A stretch of 64,000 bases of DNA from Piscinibacter sp. HJYY11 (lineage in GTDB: Bacteria; Pseudomonadota; Gammaproteobacteria; Burkholderiales; Burkholderiaceae_C), in contig NZ_JAERQZ010000001.1 in NCBI RefSeq assembly GCF_016735515.1, positions 4,638,746 through 4,702,745 of the forward strand. The letters are read 5' to 3'. Positions 16,907-25,218 of the stretch are shown here, one piece after another (positions within the stretch are counted from its first letter, which is position 1; each line of letters opens with the position of its first letter). The position numbers and the translations under genes were made by a program. The notes beneath the pieces were generated by a model. It was not told where the DNA came from, made no database searches, and worked only from the letters and a program-made list of their open reading frames with translations.

Positions 16907-18604
16907 ATGAAAAGATTCGCCCAACTCTTCAACGAGCTCGACGCCAGCACGGCCACCAACGCGAAGGTCGAGGCCCTGAAGCGCTACTTCGACGAAGCGC
17001 CCGACGCCGATGCCGCCTGGGCGGTGTACTTCCTCTCCGGCGGCAAGCCGCGGCAGGTGGTCGGCAGCGGTGTGCTGAGCGTGCTCGCGCGCCGCATCGC
17101 GGGCATCGAGCCCTGGCTCTTCGACGAGTGCTACCAGGCGGTGGGCGACCTCGCCGAGACCATCGCCCATGTGCTGCCGCGGTCGGAGCACACGAGCGAC
17201 CTCGGCCTCGCCGAGTGGGTCGAGCAGCGCCTGCTGCCGCTGCGCGAGGCCACGCCCGAGCAGCAGGCCGAGCGCATCGCCGGCTACTGGCGCGAGCTCG
17301 ATGCGACCGGCCGCTTCCTGCTCACCAAGCTGATCGGTGGTGGCTTCCGCGTTGGGGTGAGCAAGCTGCTCGTGCAGCGGGCGCTCGCCGCCCACGCCGG
17401 GCTCGATGCCAAGCTCGTGGCCCAGCGCATGATGGGCTACACCGACAAGACGGCGCGGCCCGATGCGGCCGGCTACCGGGCGCTGCTCGACCCCGCGTCG
17501 GTGCAGGCGCCGAGCGGCTCGGGGCAGCCCTATCCCTTCTTCCTGGCCCATGCGCTCGAACAACCCTTGGCCGAGTTCGACGCGAAGCTGGGCCCGCCCA
17601 GTGACTGGCTGGTGGAGTGGAAGTACGACGGCATCCGCGCGCAGGTGGTGCGACGCGGCGGCAACATCTGGGTCTGGTCGCGCGGCGAAGAGCTCGTGAC
17701 CGAGCGCTTTCCCGAGGTGGTGGCCATCGCGGGCCAGTGGCCCGACGGCACGGTGGTCGATGGGGAGATCCTGGTGTGGAAAGACGGCAAGCCGGCGCCG
17801 TTCAACCTGCTGCAGCAGCGCATCGGCCGCAAGCTGCTCGGCAAGAAGATCCTCGCCGACGCGCCGGTGAGCTTCATGGCCTACGACCTGCTGGAGTGGC
17901 AGGGTGAAGACATCCGCGACTGGCCGCAGCACCGCCGCCGCGAAGCCCTGCTGGCGCTGCCCGGGATGATGGTGTCGAGCAGCGTCGAACGGGCGACCTG
18001 GGCTGAGCTCGCGGAAGTGAGAGAAGAGTCGCGCGCCCGCGGCGTCGAAGGTTTCATGCTCAAGCACCGCGACGCCCGCTACGGCAGCGGCCGCAAGAAA
18101 CAGGAAGGATTGGCCGCCGGCACCTGGTGGAAGTGGAAGATCGCACCGCTCTCCGTCGACTGCGTGCTGATCTACGCGCAGGCCGGCCACGGCCGGCGGG
18201 CGAGCGTCTACACCGATTACACCTTCGCGGTGTGGAACCGCCAGCCGATGGACGCCGAGGAAGCGAAGGCCGTGCTCGACGCCATCGAGCGCCGTGAACC
18301 CGCGCAGCCCGACGGCCTCCAGCTCGTGCCCTTCGCCAAGGCCTACTCCGGCCTCACCGACGAGGAGTTCCGCGACGTCGACCGCGTGATCCGCGCCACC
18401 ACGCTCGAGAAGTTCGGCCCGGTGCGCAGCGTCAAGCCGAGCATGGTCTTCGAGCTCGGCTTCGAGGGCATCAACCGCAGCACCCGCCACAAGAGCGGCA
18501 TCGCGGTGCGATTCCCCCGCATGCTGCGCATCCGTTCCGACAAGCCGCTGCACGAAGCCGACACTTTGGCGACACTGCAAGCTTTGATGAGCCATTCCGA
18601 CTGA
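16907..18604 (+). CDS. ATP-dependent DNA ligase (LigB-type, with N-terminal DNA-binding domain)
   Basis: A 565-residue ligase. It has an N-terminal helical DNA-binding domain (residues 1-190, ending with LTKLIGGGFRVGVSKLLVQ). The adenylation domain has motif I EWKYDGIRAQ (lysine nucleophile), VVDGEILVW, and EGFMLKHRDARYGSG. The OB domain has WWKWKIAPL and RFPRMLRIRSDK. This is a repair ligase, not the NAD-dependent LigA that replication needs. The ATG at 16907 is preferred because the protein then begins MKRFAQLFNELD as in relatives; an ATG at 16877 overlaps the exonuclease gene. Confidence 0.92.
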   Translation: MKRFAQLFNELDASTATNAKVEALKRYFDEAPDADAAWAVYFLSGGKPRQVVGSGVLSVLARRIAGIEPWLFDECYQAVGDLAETIAHVLPRSEHTSDLGLAEWVEQRLLPLREATPEQQAERIAGYWRELDATGRFLLTKLIGGGFRVGVSKLLVQRALAAHAGLDAKLVAQRMMGYTDKTARPDAAGYRALLDPASVQAPSGSGQPYPFFLAHALEQPLAEFDAKLGPPSDWLVEWKYDGIRAQVVRRGGNIWVWSRGEELVTERFPEVVAIAGQWPDGTVVDGEILVWKDGKPAPFNLLQQRIGRKLLGKKILADAPVSFMAYDLLEWQGEDIRDWPQHRRREALLALPGMMVSSSVERATWAELAEVREESRARGVEGFMLKHRDARYGSGRKKQEGLAAGTWWKWKIAPLSVDCVLIYAQAGHGRRASVYTDYTFAVWNRQPMDAEEAKAVLDAIERREPAQPDGLQLVPFAKAYSGLTDEEFRDVDRVIRATTLEKFGPVRSVKPSMVFELGFEGINRSTRHKSGIAVRFPRMLRIRSDKPLHEADTLATLQALMSHSD

Positions 18605-18633
18605 GAAATGGCTCCACGACCACAGGAACAGGC

Positions 18634-20049
18634 ATGTCCCACTTCGACTGCGATCTCTTCGTCATCGGCGCCGGCAGCGGCGGTGTGCGCGCCAGCCGCA
18701 TGGCGGCACAACGCGGGGCGCGCGTGGTGGTGGCCGAGGGCGGCGCGCTGGGCGGCACCTGCGTCAACGTCGGCTGCATCCCGAAGAAGCTCTACAGCTA
18801 CGCCGCCCACTTCGGCGAGCTGGCCGAGCAGTCGCACGGCTTCGGCTGGGTCGGCGAGGCGCCGCGTTTCGACTGGGGCGTGCTCAAGCAGCGCCGTGCC
18901 GCCGAGATCAAGCGGCTCAACGGTGTCTACGAAGGCCTGCTCAAAGGCGCGGGCGTGCAGTTGCTGCGCGGCTGGGCGCGCCTGGCCGACGAGCACACGG
19001 TGGTGGTCGACTGCGCCGGCGGCGAGCAGCGCCTCCGGGCGAGGCACATCCTGCTCGCCACGGGCGGCGCGCCGGTGAAGAGCGGCCTGCCCGGCGACGC
19101 GTGGGCCAAGAGCTCCGACGACATGTTCGACCTCGATCCCTTCCCGAAGCGCCTGGTGGTGGTGGGCGGCGGCTACATCGCCTGTGAGTTCGCGTCGATC
19201 TTCCGGGGGCTGGGCGCGGAGGTGGCGCTGGTGCACCGGGGCACGCACCTGCTGCGCGGCTTCGACCAGGAGATGGCGGTCTTCCTGACCGGCGAGATGC
19301 GCAAGAAGGGCGTCAAGGTCTGCCTGCAGACGACCGTGCTCGAGGCCGAGCAGCGGGGCACCGTGCAGCGCCTGCGCCTGAGCGATGGGCAGGTGCTGGA
19401 AGCGGACACCGTGCTGCACGCCACCGGCCGCCGCGCCCGCACCGAGGGCCTGGGCCTCGAAGCCCTGGGCATCACCGTGAACAAGGACGGCAGCGTGCCG
19501 GTCGACGACCGCCTGCAGACGAACGTGCCCTCGGTGCATGCACTCGGCGACCTGGTCGGCCGCAAGGCCCTCACGCCGGTGGCACTGGCCGAGGCGATGT
19601 ACCTGGTCGACCGCCTGTTCGGCCCGTCCTCGGGCAAGCTCGTGCGCCAGCCGATCGACTACGACCTGGTGCCCACGGCGGTCTTCACCCACCCCAACGT
19701 CGGTACCGTGGGCCTGAGCGAAGAGGCGGCGCGCAAGACCTACCCGAGACTGCGCGTGTACCGCGCCGAGTTCAAGGCGCTGCAGCACACCCTCAGCGAC
19801 AGCACCGAGCGCACGCTGATGAAGCTGCTGGTCGACGACGCGAGCGACAAGGTGGTGGGCCTGCACATGGTCGGCCATGACGCGGGCGAGGTGGTGCAGG
19901 GCTTTGCGGTGGCGCTGCAGGGCGGGCTGACCAAGGCAGTGTTCGACCGCACGCTGGGCATCCACCCGACCGGGGCGGAGGAGTTCGTCACCATGCGCGA
20001 GGCGCTGCGTGTGGTGGAGGGCACGGCGGCCGAAAGCGCCACGACCTGA
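18634..20049 (+). CDS. gor: Glutathione-disulfide reductase
   Basis: A 471-residue FAD/NADPH flavoenzyme that reduces oxidised glutathione. The N-terminal FAD site is FVIGAGSGGVRASRMAA. The redox-active disulfide is in GGTCVNVGCIPKK (Cys43 and Cys48). The NADPH site is VVVGGGYIACEFASIFRGLG followed by HRGTHLLRGFD. The dimer-interface His-Glu is in IHPTGAEEFVTMRE. The spacing and GGTCVNVGCIPKKL favour glutathione reductase over dihydrolipoamide dehydrogenase or mercuric reductase. A close relative acting on another thiol cannot be excluded. Confidence 0.94.
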   Translation: MSHFDCDLFVIGAGSGGVRASRMAAQRGARVVVAEGGALGGTCVNVGCIPKKLYSYAAHFGELAEQSHGFGWVGEAPRFDWGVLKQRRAAEIKRLNGVYEGLLKGAGVQLLRGWARLADEHTVVVDCAGGEQRLRARHILLATGGAPVKSGLPGDAWAKSSDDMFDLDPFPKRLVVVGGGYIACEFASIFRGLGAEVALVHRGTHLLRGFDQEMAVFLTGEMRKKGVKVCLQTTVLEAEQRGTVQRLRLSDGQVLEADTVLHATGRRARTEGLGLEALGITVNKDGSVPVDDRLQTNVPSVHALGDLVGRKALTPVALAEAMYLVDRLFGPSSGKLVRQPIDYDLVPTAVFTHPNVGTVGLSEEAARKTYPRLRVYRAEFKALQHTLSDSTERTLMKLLVDDASDKVVGLHMVGHDAGEVVQGFAVALQGGLTKAVFDRTLGIHPTGAEEFVTMREALRVVEGTAAESATT

Positions 20050-20076
20050 GGCCTCGACTGGGGACACAATCGCCCC

Positions 20077-20415
20077 ATGTCTTCGGAGCTCATCTTCGCG
20101 GCCGCCGTGGCGGCTGCTGCGTTTCTTGCCGGCCTGGTCTGGGTGCGCAGGCGTGGCCCGAAGACGCGCAACGTGGCCCACAAGGGGCGGCGCAACGTGC
20201 CGGCGCCTGCCAACCTGCGCTACACCTGCGCCGGCTGCGCCGGCCAGTTCACCCACTCGCGGCGCACGCTGTCGGCGCGCGAGAAGGGCGCCAAGAGCTT
20301 CTACTGCAACGCGTGCAACACCCGCTCGCTCACCGTGCCCAAGCCCAAGCCGTGGCAGCTGGTGCCCGACGCCCGCAAGGCCGCGAAGAAGTCCGACAAG
20401 AAGGCGCCCAAATAG
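20077..20415 (+). CDS. Small membrane-anchored zinc-ribbon-like protein
   Basis: 112 residues. An N-terminal transmembrane helix (residues 5-23) is followed by a basic juxtamembrane stretch (RRRGPKTRNVAHKGRR), two CxxC pairs 29 residues apart (CAGC and CNAC) and a Lys-rich tail. The four cysteines suggest a zinc ribbon facing the cytoplasm. I do not recognise a named family. It lies 27 bases after gor on the same strand and could be co-transcribed. Confidence 0.7.
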   Translation: MSSELIFAAAVAAAAFLAGLVWVRRRGPKTRNVAHKGRRNVPAPANLRYTCAGCAGQFTHSRRTLSAREKGAKSFYCNACNTRSLTVPKPKPWQLVPDARKAAKKSDKKAPK

Positions 20416-20424
20416 GCGCTGCCC

Positions 20425-21321
20425 TCAGCCCGCGAACCACTCCACCCAGTAGTCGATGCAGGCCTTGATCTTGGGCAGACGGTGGCGCGTGCCGGCGGTC
20501 ACCGCGTAGACGGGGCTCGGCTGCTCGTCCACGCACTCGGGCATCACCGGCACCAGGCGTCCTTCCTTCACCAGCGGCCCGGCGGCGATGGTCGAGAGCC
20601 GGCCGATGCCCAGGCCCATCAACACCATGTCGGCGACGACGGCCGTGTCGTTGGCGCGCCAGAAGCCGCGTGCGGGCACGGCCATCGGCTGACCATCGAC
20701 GATGAAGGGCCAGAGGTTGAGGTTGGTCGCCGCGCTGTTGGTCACGAGGCGGTGCCGGGCCAGCTCGTCGGGGTGCTGCGGCGTGCCCATCTGCTCGAGG
20801 TAGGCCGCCGTGGCGTAGAGCGCTCGGCCATGCGTGCCGATCTGCCGCGCGACCACCGTCTCGGGCAGCGGGCCGCTGGTGGTGCGCAGCGCGATGTCGA
20901 TGCCGTCGCGCGTGAGGTCGGCGAGCCGGTCGCTCACCTCCAGCTCCACCTGCACGCGCGGGTGTCGCGCATGCAGCCCCGGCAGGCTGGGCAGCACGCG
21001 GTACTGCGCCATCACCGTGCTCGCGGCCACCCGGACCAGGCCGCTCGCCTCGCGCGACTTGGCATTGAACTCGCCCTCCAGCTCGTCGAGCGAGCCGGTG
21101 ATGCGGTGGCAATAGTCGAGGAAGGTCTCGCCTTCGGGCGTGAGCGCCAGCGCATGGGTGGAGCGGTGCATCAGCTTCACGCCGGTCGTCTTCTCGATGC
21201 GGGCCACGGTGCGCGAGACCTGGCTCACCGGCACGTCGCGCTCGCGCGCCACGGCCGAGAGCGTGCCGAGCGAGGCCACGCGGGCGAAGAGCTTCAGGTC
21301 GTCGAAGGTCAGTCCGTCCAT
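20425..21321 (-). CDS. LysR family transcriptional regulator
   Basis: A 298-residue regulator with an N-terminal winged helix-turn-helix: FARVASLGTLSAVARERDVPVSQVSRTVARIE then TGVKLMHRSTHALALTPEG. It is followed by a LysR substrate-binding domain of normal length. The usual LysR target is a neighbouring gene read in the other direction. Here that is a small plus-strand ORF at 21435, beyond which lies a convergent asparaginase, so its target is unclear. The effector is unknown. Confidence 0.92.
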   Translation of the reverse strand: MDGLTFDDLKLFARVASLGTLSAVARERDVPVSQVSRTVARIEKTTGVKLMHRSTHALALTPEGETFLDYCHRITGSLDELEGEFNAKSREASGLVRVAASTVMAQYRVLPSLPGLHARHPRVQVELEVSDRLADLTRDGIDIALRTTSGPLPETVVARQIGTHGRALYATAAYLEQMGTPQHPDELARHRLVTNSAATNLNLWPFIVDGQPMAVPARGFWRANDTAVVADMVLMGLGIGRLSTIAAGPLVKEGRLVPVMPECVDEQPSPVYAVTAGTRHRLPKIKACIDYWVEWFAG

Positions 21322-21434
21322 GCCGGCGATGGTAGGGGCGGCGGTGTTGCAGCGGGTGCAAGACGCATTTCCCTGCAGCGCGGTTTCGCCGGCGCAGGCG
21401 GGTGCCTAGAGTGGCTTCACCCTCAGGAGATTGC

Positions 21435-21638
21435 CATGCCATCCCTCGACCAAGACCTTCTCAAGCAAGCCGCCGTGCGCCGGGCCCATGCGCTGCGCGA
21501 CGAGGCGCTCGACGCCGCCTGGCACGCACTCGGCCGGTGGTTCAGGCGCTCAGCCGCCGCAGTGTCTCGGTGGGCGCGAGCTGGCCGACCTCTGTCCCGT
21601 TCCAGTTCTTCAGCACCGGCTCGCTCAGGCCACGCATG
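21435..21638 (+). CDS. Putative small protein with strong ribosome-binding site
   Basis: A 67-codon ORF divergent from the LysR gene. AGGAGA lies six bases before the ATG, and the first 40 residues form an Arg/Ala-rich amphipathic stretch (RRAHALRDEALDAAWHALGR). This resembles short, poorly characterised Burkholderiales proteins beginning with a similar helix. Its last third overlaps the 3' end of the convergent asparaginase gene by about 97 bases and looks like low-complexity shadow sequence. The true product may therefore be degenerate or a truncated remnant. Function unknown. Confidence 0.4.
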
Positions 21639-22576
21639 AAGGCGGTGTCGTCGCCTTCCAGCGGCAGCAGCGCTTCGATGGTGGCTGCCATCGCCACCTC
21701 GGCGGCGCGCGCGTTGTTGCCGTCGTCCATCTTGATCGCGACCCCGAGGCCCAGCTCGGGCAGGGCGGCGCAGTACACCCCTTCGGCGCCGACCTTCAGG
21801 CACGCACGCTCGCCCAGGCGCTCGATCACGCGGGTGTCGAAGCGGCCGGTGCCTGCCAGCATGAAGGGCGCGCGGGCGATGGCACCGCGCAGCTGCCGCG
21901 CGGCGATGGCGTGCCCGGGCGACAGGCCCACGCCGGTGCCGACCCGCGCAAAGGCCAGGGCCAGACGCCGCAGCGGGATCGCATAGGTGGGGATGGAGCA
22001 ACCGTCGATGCCCTGCGGCGCATCGCGCAGGTCGAAGCCGGTGGTGGCCTGCAGCACGGCGCTCACCTCGCGCATCACCGGGTGTCCGGGCTGCGTGTAG
22101 CCGAGCAGGAAGCCGCGCGGGTCTTCCCGGCCCGCGAGCATGCAGCCCAGGCAGGCGAAGCCGGCGTGCTTGCCCGAGCAGTTGTTGTGCAAGGCGCTCG
22201 GCTGCTGGCCGCTTTGCGCGAGCGCACGGCCGGCCGCCTCGTACGCCGGCCAGTGTGCGCCGCACTCCAGCACGTTCACGTCCAGTCCGGCCTTGGCCAG
22301 CATGCCGGCCGCGGTGTCGGCATGTGCGGCCTCGCCGTTGTGCGACGCGCAGGCGATCGCAAGCTCCGCATCGCCGAGGCCGAAACGCTCGGCCGCGCCG
22401 CTGGCCACCAGCGGCAGCGCCTGCAGCAGCTTCACGGCCGAGCGGGGATAGATCGGCCGGTCGATGTCGCCGGCTTCGGCCACGACCGTGCCTTCCGCGT
22501 CGACCACGGCAAACGCGCCGCGGTGGCGAGACTCGACATAGCGCCCACGCAGCACGTTGACCAGGATGGGGTTCAT
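21542..22576 (-). CDS. Asparaginase (L-asparaginase II / AnsA-like family)
   Basis: 344 residues from the ATG at 22576. It matches the thermolabile asparaginase family first seen in Rhizobium, unrelated to E. coli AnsA/AnsB. Marks are VNVLRGRYVESRHRGAFAVVD near the start, YPRSAVKLLQALPLV, ACASHNGE, NNCSGKHAGFACL and GYTQPGHPVMREV. The serines of SAVK and SGKH, with nearby lysines, form the likely active site. It hydrolyses asparagine to aspartate and ammonia, probably in the cytoplasm, as no signal peptide is seen. The 14 residues upstream of the chosen start are omitted because they lie in the intergenic region. Confidence 0.87.
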   Translation of the reverse strand: MNPILVNVLRGRYVESRHRGAFAVVDAEGTVVAEAGDIDRPIYPRSAVKLLQALPLVASGAAERFGLGDAELAIACASHNGEAAHADTAAGMLAKAGLDVNVLECGAHWPAYEAAGRALAQSGQQPSALHNNCSGKHAGFACLGCMLAGREDPRGFLLGYTQPGHPVMREVSAVLQATTGFDLRDAPQGIDGCSIPTYAIPLRRLALAFARVGTGVGLSPGHAIAARQLRGAIARAPFMLAGTGRFDTRVIERLGERACLKVGAEGVYCAALPELGLGVAIKMDDGNNARAAEVAMAATIEALLPLEGDDTAFMRGLSEPVLKNWNGTEVGQLAPTETLRRLSA

Positions 22577-22629
22577 GCGGCGCACTCTAGCCGGATCGCA
22601 GAGCCCCCACAGGCACAATCCCGAGCCTC

Positions 22630-23511
22630 ATGTCCGCTGCCGCGCTTGCCCTCGTCCTCGTTGCCGCTCTCCTGCATGCACTGTGGAACGTGGTGGTCAA
22701 GAAGGCCGGCGGCGATGGCCGCTTCGCACTGCTGGTGGCGGGCTTCATCGTGGTGGTGTGGGCGCCGGTGGGCCTGTGGGTCGGCTGGGACGCCGTGCCG
22801 CGCTGGGGGTGGGCCGAGTGGGCCCTGATCGTGGCGAGCGGCGTCGTGCACCTGCTGTACTTCCATGTGCTGCTGCGCGGCTATGCGGCCAGCGACCTCA
22901 CCGTGGTCTACCCGGTGGCGCGCGGCTCGGCGCCACTCGTGGCCTCGCTCGGCGCGCTGCTGCTGCTCGGAGAGACGATGAGCGGCATCGGCGTGCTGGG
23001 GGTGCTGGCGGTGACCGGTGGCGTGTTCCTCATCGCTGGCGGCCCGGGCCTGTGGGCCAAGGCGCACGACCCGCAGCAGCGCGAGCGGGTGAGGGCCGGC
23101 GTGTGGTGGGGTGGCATGACGGGGCTGCTCATCTCGGGGTACACGCTGATCGACGGCTACGCGGTGAAGGTGTGGCTGATCTCGCCGGTGCTGATCGACT
23201 ACTTCGGCAACCTGGCGCGCATCCCGTTCATGCTGCCCGGCGCACTGCGCAACCCCGAGGCGCTGATGACCGCCTGGCGCACGCAGTGGAAGCACGCGCT
23301 CTTCGTCGCAATCGTGAGCCCGCTCGCCTACGTGCTGGTGCTGTATGCGGTGAAGCTCGCGCCGCTGTCGCACGTGGCGCCGGCGCGCGAGGTGTCGATG
23401 CTGTTTGCCGCGCTGCTCGGCGGCAAGCTGCTGGGCGAAGGCGACCGCGGCCTGCGCGTCGCGGGCGCGTTGTGCATCGCGCTCGGCGTGGCCGGGCTGG
23501 CGCTGGGCTGA
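22630..23511 (+). CDS. EamA family transporter, copy 1 of a tandem pair
   Basis: A 293-residue inner-membrane protein with about ten transmembrane helices in two EamA repeats. Recognisable stretches are LLHALWNVVVKKAGGDGRF near the N-terminus, RGYAASDLTVVYPVARG in the first repeat and LAPLSHVAPAREVSMLFAALLGG in the second. DMT-superfamily exporters of this kind move amino acids or metabolites; the substrate is unknown. The next gene is a paralogue of the same length, six bases away. It is divergent from the asparaginase gene with 53 bases between the start codons. Confidence 0.88.
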   Translation: MSAAALALVLVAALLHALWNVVVKKAGGDGRFALLVAGFIVVVWAPVGLWVGWDAVPRWGWAEWALIVASGVVHLLYFHVLLRGYAASDLTVVYPVARGSAPLVASLGALLLLGETMSGIGVLGVLAVTGGVFLIAGGPGLWAKAHDPQQRERVRAGVWWGGMTGLLISGYTLIDGYAVKVWLISPVLIDYFGNLARIPFMLPGALRNPEALMTAWRTQWKHALFVAIVSPLAYVLVLYAVKLAPLSHVAPAREVSMLFAALLGGKLLGEGDRGLRVAGALCIALGVAGLALG

Positions 23512-23516
23512 GCGGC

Positions 23517-24398
23517 ATGTCGCTTGTCGCACTCGGGCTCGTCGTCGCCGCGGCGTTGCTGCATGCGCTGTGGAACGTGGTCGCCAAGAAGGCCGGCGGC
23601 GATGCGCGCTTCTCGCTGTTGCTGACCGGCTTCCAGGTGCTGCTGTGGTCGCCCTTCGGGCTGTGGCTCGGCTGGGACGCCGTGCCGCGCTGGGGCTGGG
23701 CCGAGTGGGCGGCGATCGTGGCGAGCGCGCTGGCCAACCTCGTCTACTTCCACACGCTGCTGCGTGGCTATGCGGCAAGCGACCTCACCGTGGTCTACCC
23801 GGTGGCGCGTGGCACGGGGCCCTTGCTCGCATCGCTCGGCGCGCTGCTGCTGCTGGACGAGTCGATGGGGTGGTTCGGCGGGGTGGGGCTGCTGCTGGTG
23901 ATCGTGGGCATCTTCCTCGTGGCCGGCGGAACGGCCGTGTGGGCCAAGGCGCATGACGCCACGCAGCGCCGGCGTGTGGTCGCCGGCGTGGGCTGGGGTG
24001 CGGCCACGGGGCTGTGCATCGCCGCCTACACGCTGATCGACGGCTATGCCATGAAGGTGCTGGCGATGCAGCCGGTGCTCTTCATCTTCCTGTGCAACGT
24101 GGTGCGCCTGCCCATGCACATGCCGGCCGCGTTGCATGACGTGCCGGCCTTCATGGCCGCCGCGCGAGCGCAGTGGAAGCACGCGCTGCTGATCGCCCTG
24201 ATGGCGCCGGCGGCCTACCTGCTGGTGCTGTACGCGCTGAAGATCGCGCCGCTGTCGCACGTGGCACCGGCGCGCGAGATGTCGATGCTGTTTGCGGCCC
24301 TGCTGGGGGGCAAGCTCCTGGGCGAAAGCGACCGCGGCTTGCGCATCGCTGGCGCGGTGTGCATCGGCCTCGGTGTCGCAGGCCTCGCGCTCGGATGA
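23517..24398 (+). CDS. EamA family transporter, copy 2 of a tandem pair
   Basis: Also 293 residues and clearly homologous to the preceding gene over its full length; identity looks like roughly two thirds by eye. The blocks HALWNVV.KKAGGD.RF, GWDAVPRWGWAEWA, LRGYAASDLTVVYPVARG and PAREMSMLFAALLGGKLLGE are almost unchanged. The most divergent part is the fifth to seventh helices (FIFLCNVVRLPMHM versus IDYFGNLARIPFML), which suggests different substrates or a heteromeric pair. Same operon as copy 1. Confidence 0.88.
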   Translation: MSLVALGLVVAAALLHALWNVVAKKAGGDARFSLLLTGFQVLLWSPFGLWLGWDAVPRWGWAEWAAIVASALANLVYFHTLLRGYAASDLTVVYPVARGTGPLLASLGALLLLDESMGWFGGVGLLLVIVGIFLVAGGTAVWAKAHDATQRRRVVAGVGWGAATGLCIAAYTLIDGYAMKVLAMQPVLFIFLCNVVRLPMHMPAALHDVPAFMAAARAQWKHALLIALMAPAAYLLVLYALKIAPLSHVAPAREMSMLFAALLGGKLLGESDRGLRIAGAVCIGLGVAGLALG

Positions 24399-24405
24399 TG
24401 GGAAC

Positions 24406-25218
24406 ATGACGACCATGCAACTCGCAGGCATCGACTTCACCAGCCGGCCGACGAAGCGCAAGCCCGTCACGGTGGCGCTCGGCGAGTTGCAGCACGGCGT
24501 GGTGAGGCTCACCCGGCTCGACCTGCACGAGAGCTTCGAGGCGCTGTCAGAGTGGCTGCGCACGCCGGGCCCCTGGCTCGCGGCCTGCGACTTCCCTTTC
24601 GGCCTGCCGCGCGAGCTGGTGCTGGCGCTGGGCTGGCCCACCGAGTGGCTGCCCTTGATGCGGCACTACGCGGCGCTCTCGCGCGAGGAGATCCGCGACA
24701 CCTTCGCGGCCTTCTGCGATGCGCGCCCCGCGGGCAACAAGTTCGCCCACCGCGCCTGCGACGAGCCCGCCGGTTCTTCGCCTTCGATGAAGTGGGTCAA
24801 CCCGCCGGTCGCGTTCATGATGCATGCCGGCGTGCCCCTGCTGCTCGACGCGGGCGTGCACCTGCCCGGCCTGCACGCCGGGGACCCGCTGCGCGTGGCC
24901 GTCGAAGGCTACCCGGGCCTGCTGGCCCGCGAGCTGATCGCGCGCCGCTCGTACAAGAGCGACGACAAGGCCAAGCAGACGCCCGAGCGCCTGATCGCCC
25001 GCAAGGACCTCCTCGACGCGCTGGAACAGGGCCGCAGCCGCCTCGGCCTGCGCTTGCGCGTGTCGCATGCGCAGCGCGACGCGCTCGTGGCCGACGCCTC
25101 AGGCGACGCGCTCGACGCGGTGCTGTGCCTGCTGCAGGCCGCGTGGGCGAGCCTCCAGCCGGATCACGGCTTGCCGGCGGGTGCCGACCCCTTGGAAGGC
25201 TGGATCGTCACCGCCTGA
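24406..25218 (+). CDS. DUF429 domain protein (predicted RNase H-fold nuclease)
   Basis: A 270-residue protein of the DUF429 family. It opens with MTTMQLAGIDFTSRPTKRKP, where GIDF carries the first predicted RNase H-like aspartate. ACDFPFGLPRELV, AVEGYPGLLARELI and DALDAVLCLLQAAW contain the further conserved acidic residues. The family is predicted to be a nuclease from its fold; no activity is known to me. Nine bases separate it from the second EamA gene, so it may belong to that operon. Its last 55 bases overlap the 3' end of the convergent xylanase gene. Confidence 0.8.
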   Translation: MTTMQLAGIDFTSRPTKRKPVTVALGELQHGVVRLTRLDLHESFEALSEWLRTPGPWLAACDFPFGLPRELVLALGWPTEWLPLMRHYAALSREEIRDTFAAFCDARPAGNKFAHRACDEPAGSSPSMKWVNPPVAFMMHAGVPLLLDAGVHLPGLHAGDPLRVAVEGYPGLLARELIARRSYKSDDKAKQTPERLIARKDLLDALEQGRSRLGLRLRVSHAQRDALVADASGDALDAVLCLLQAAWASLQPDHGLPAGADPLEGWIVTA

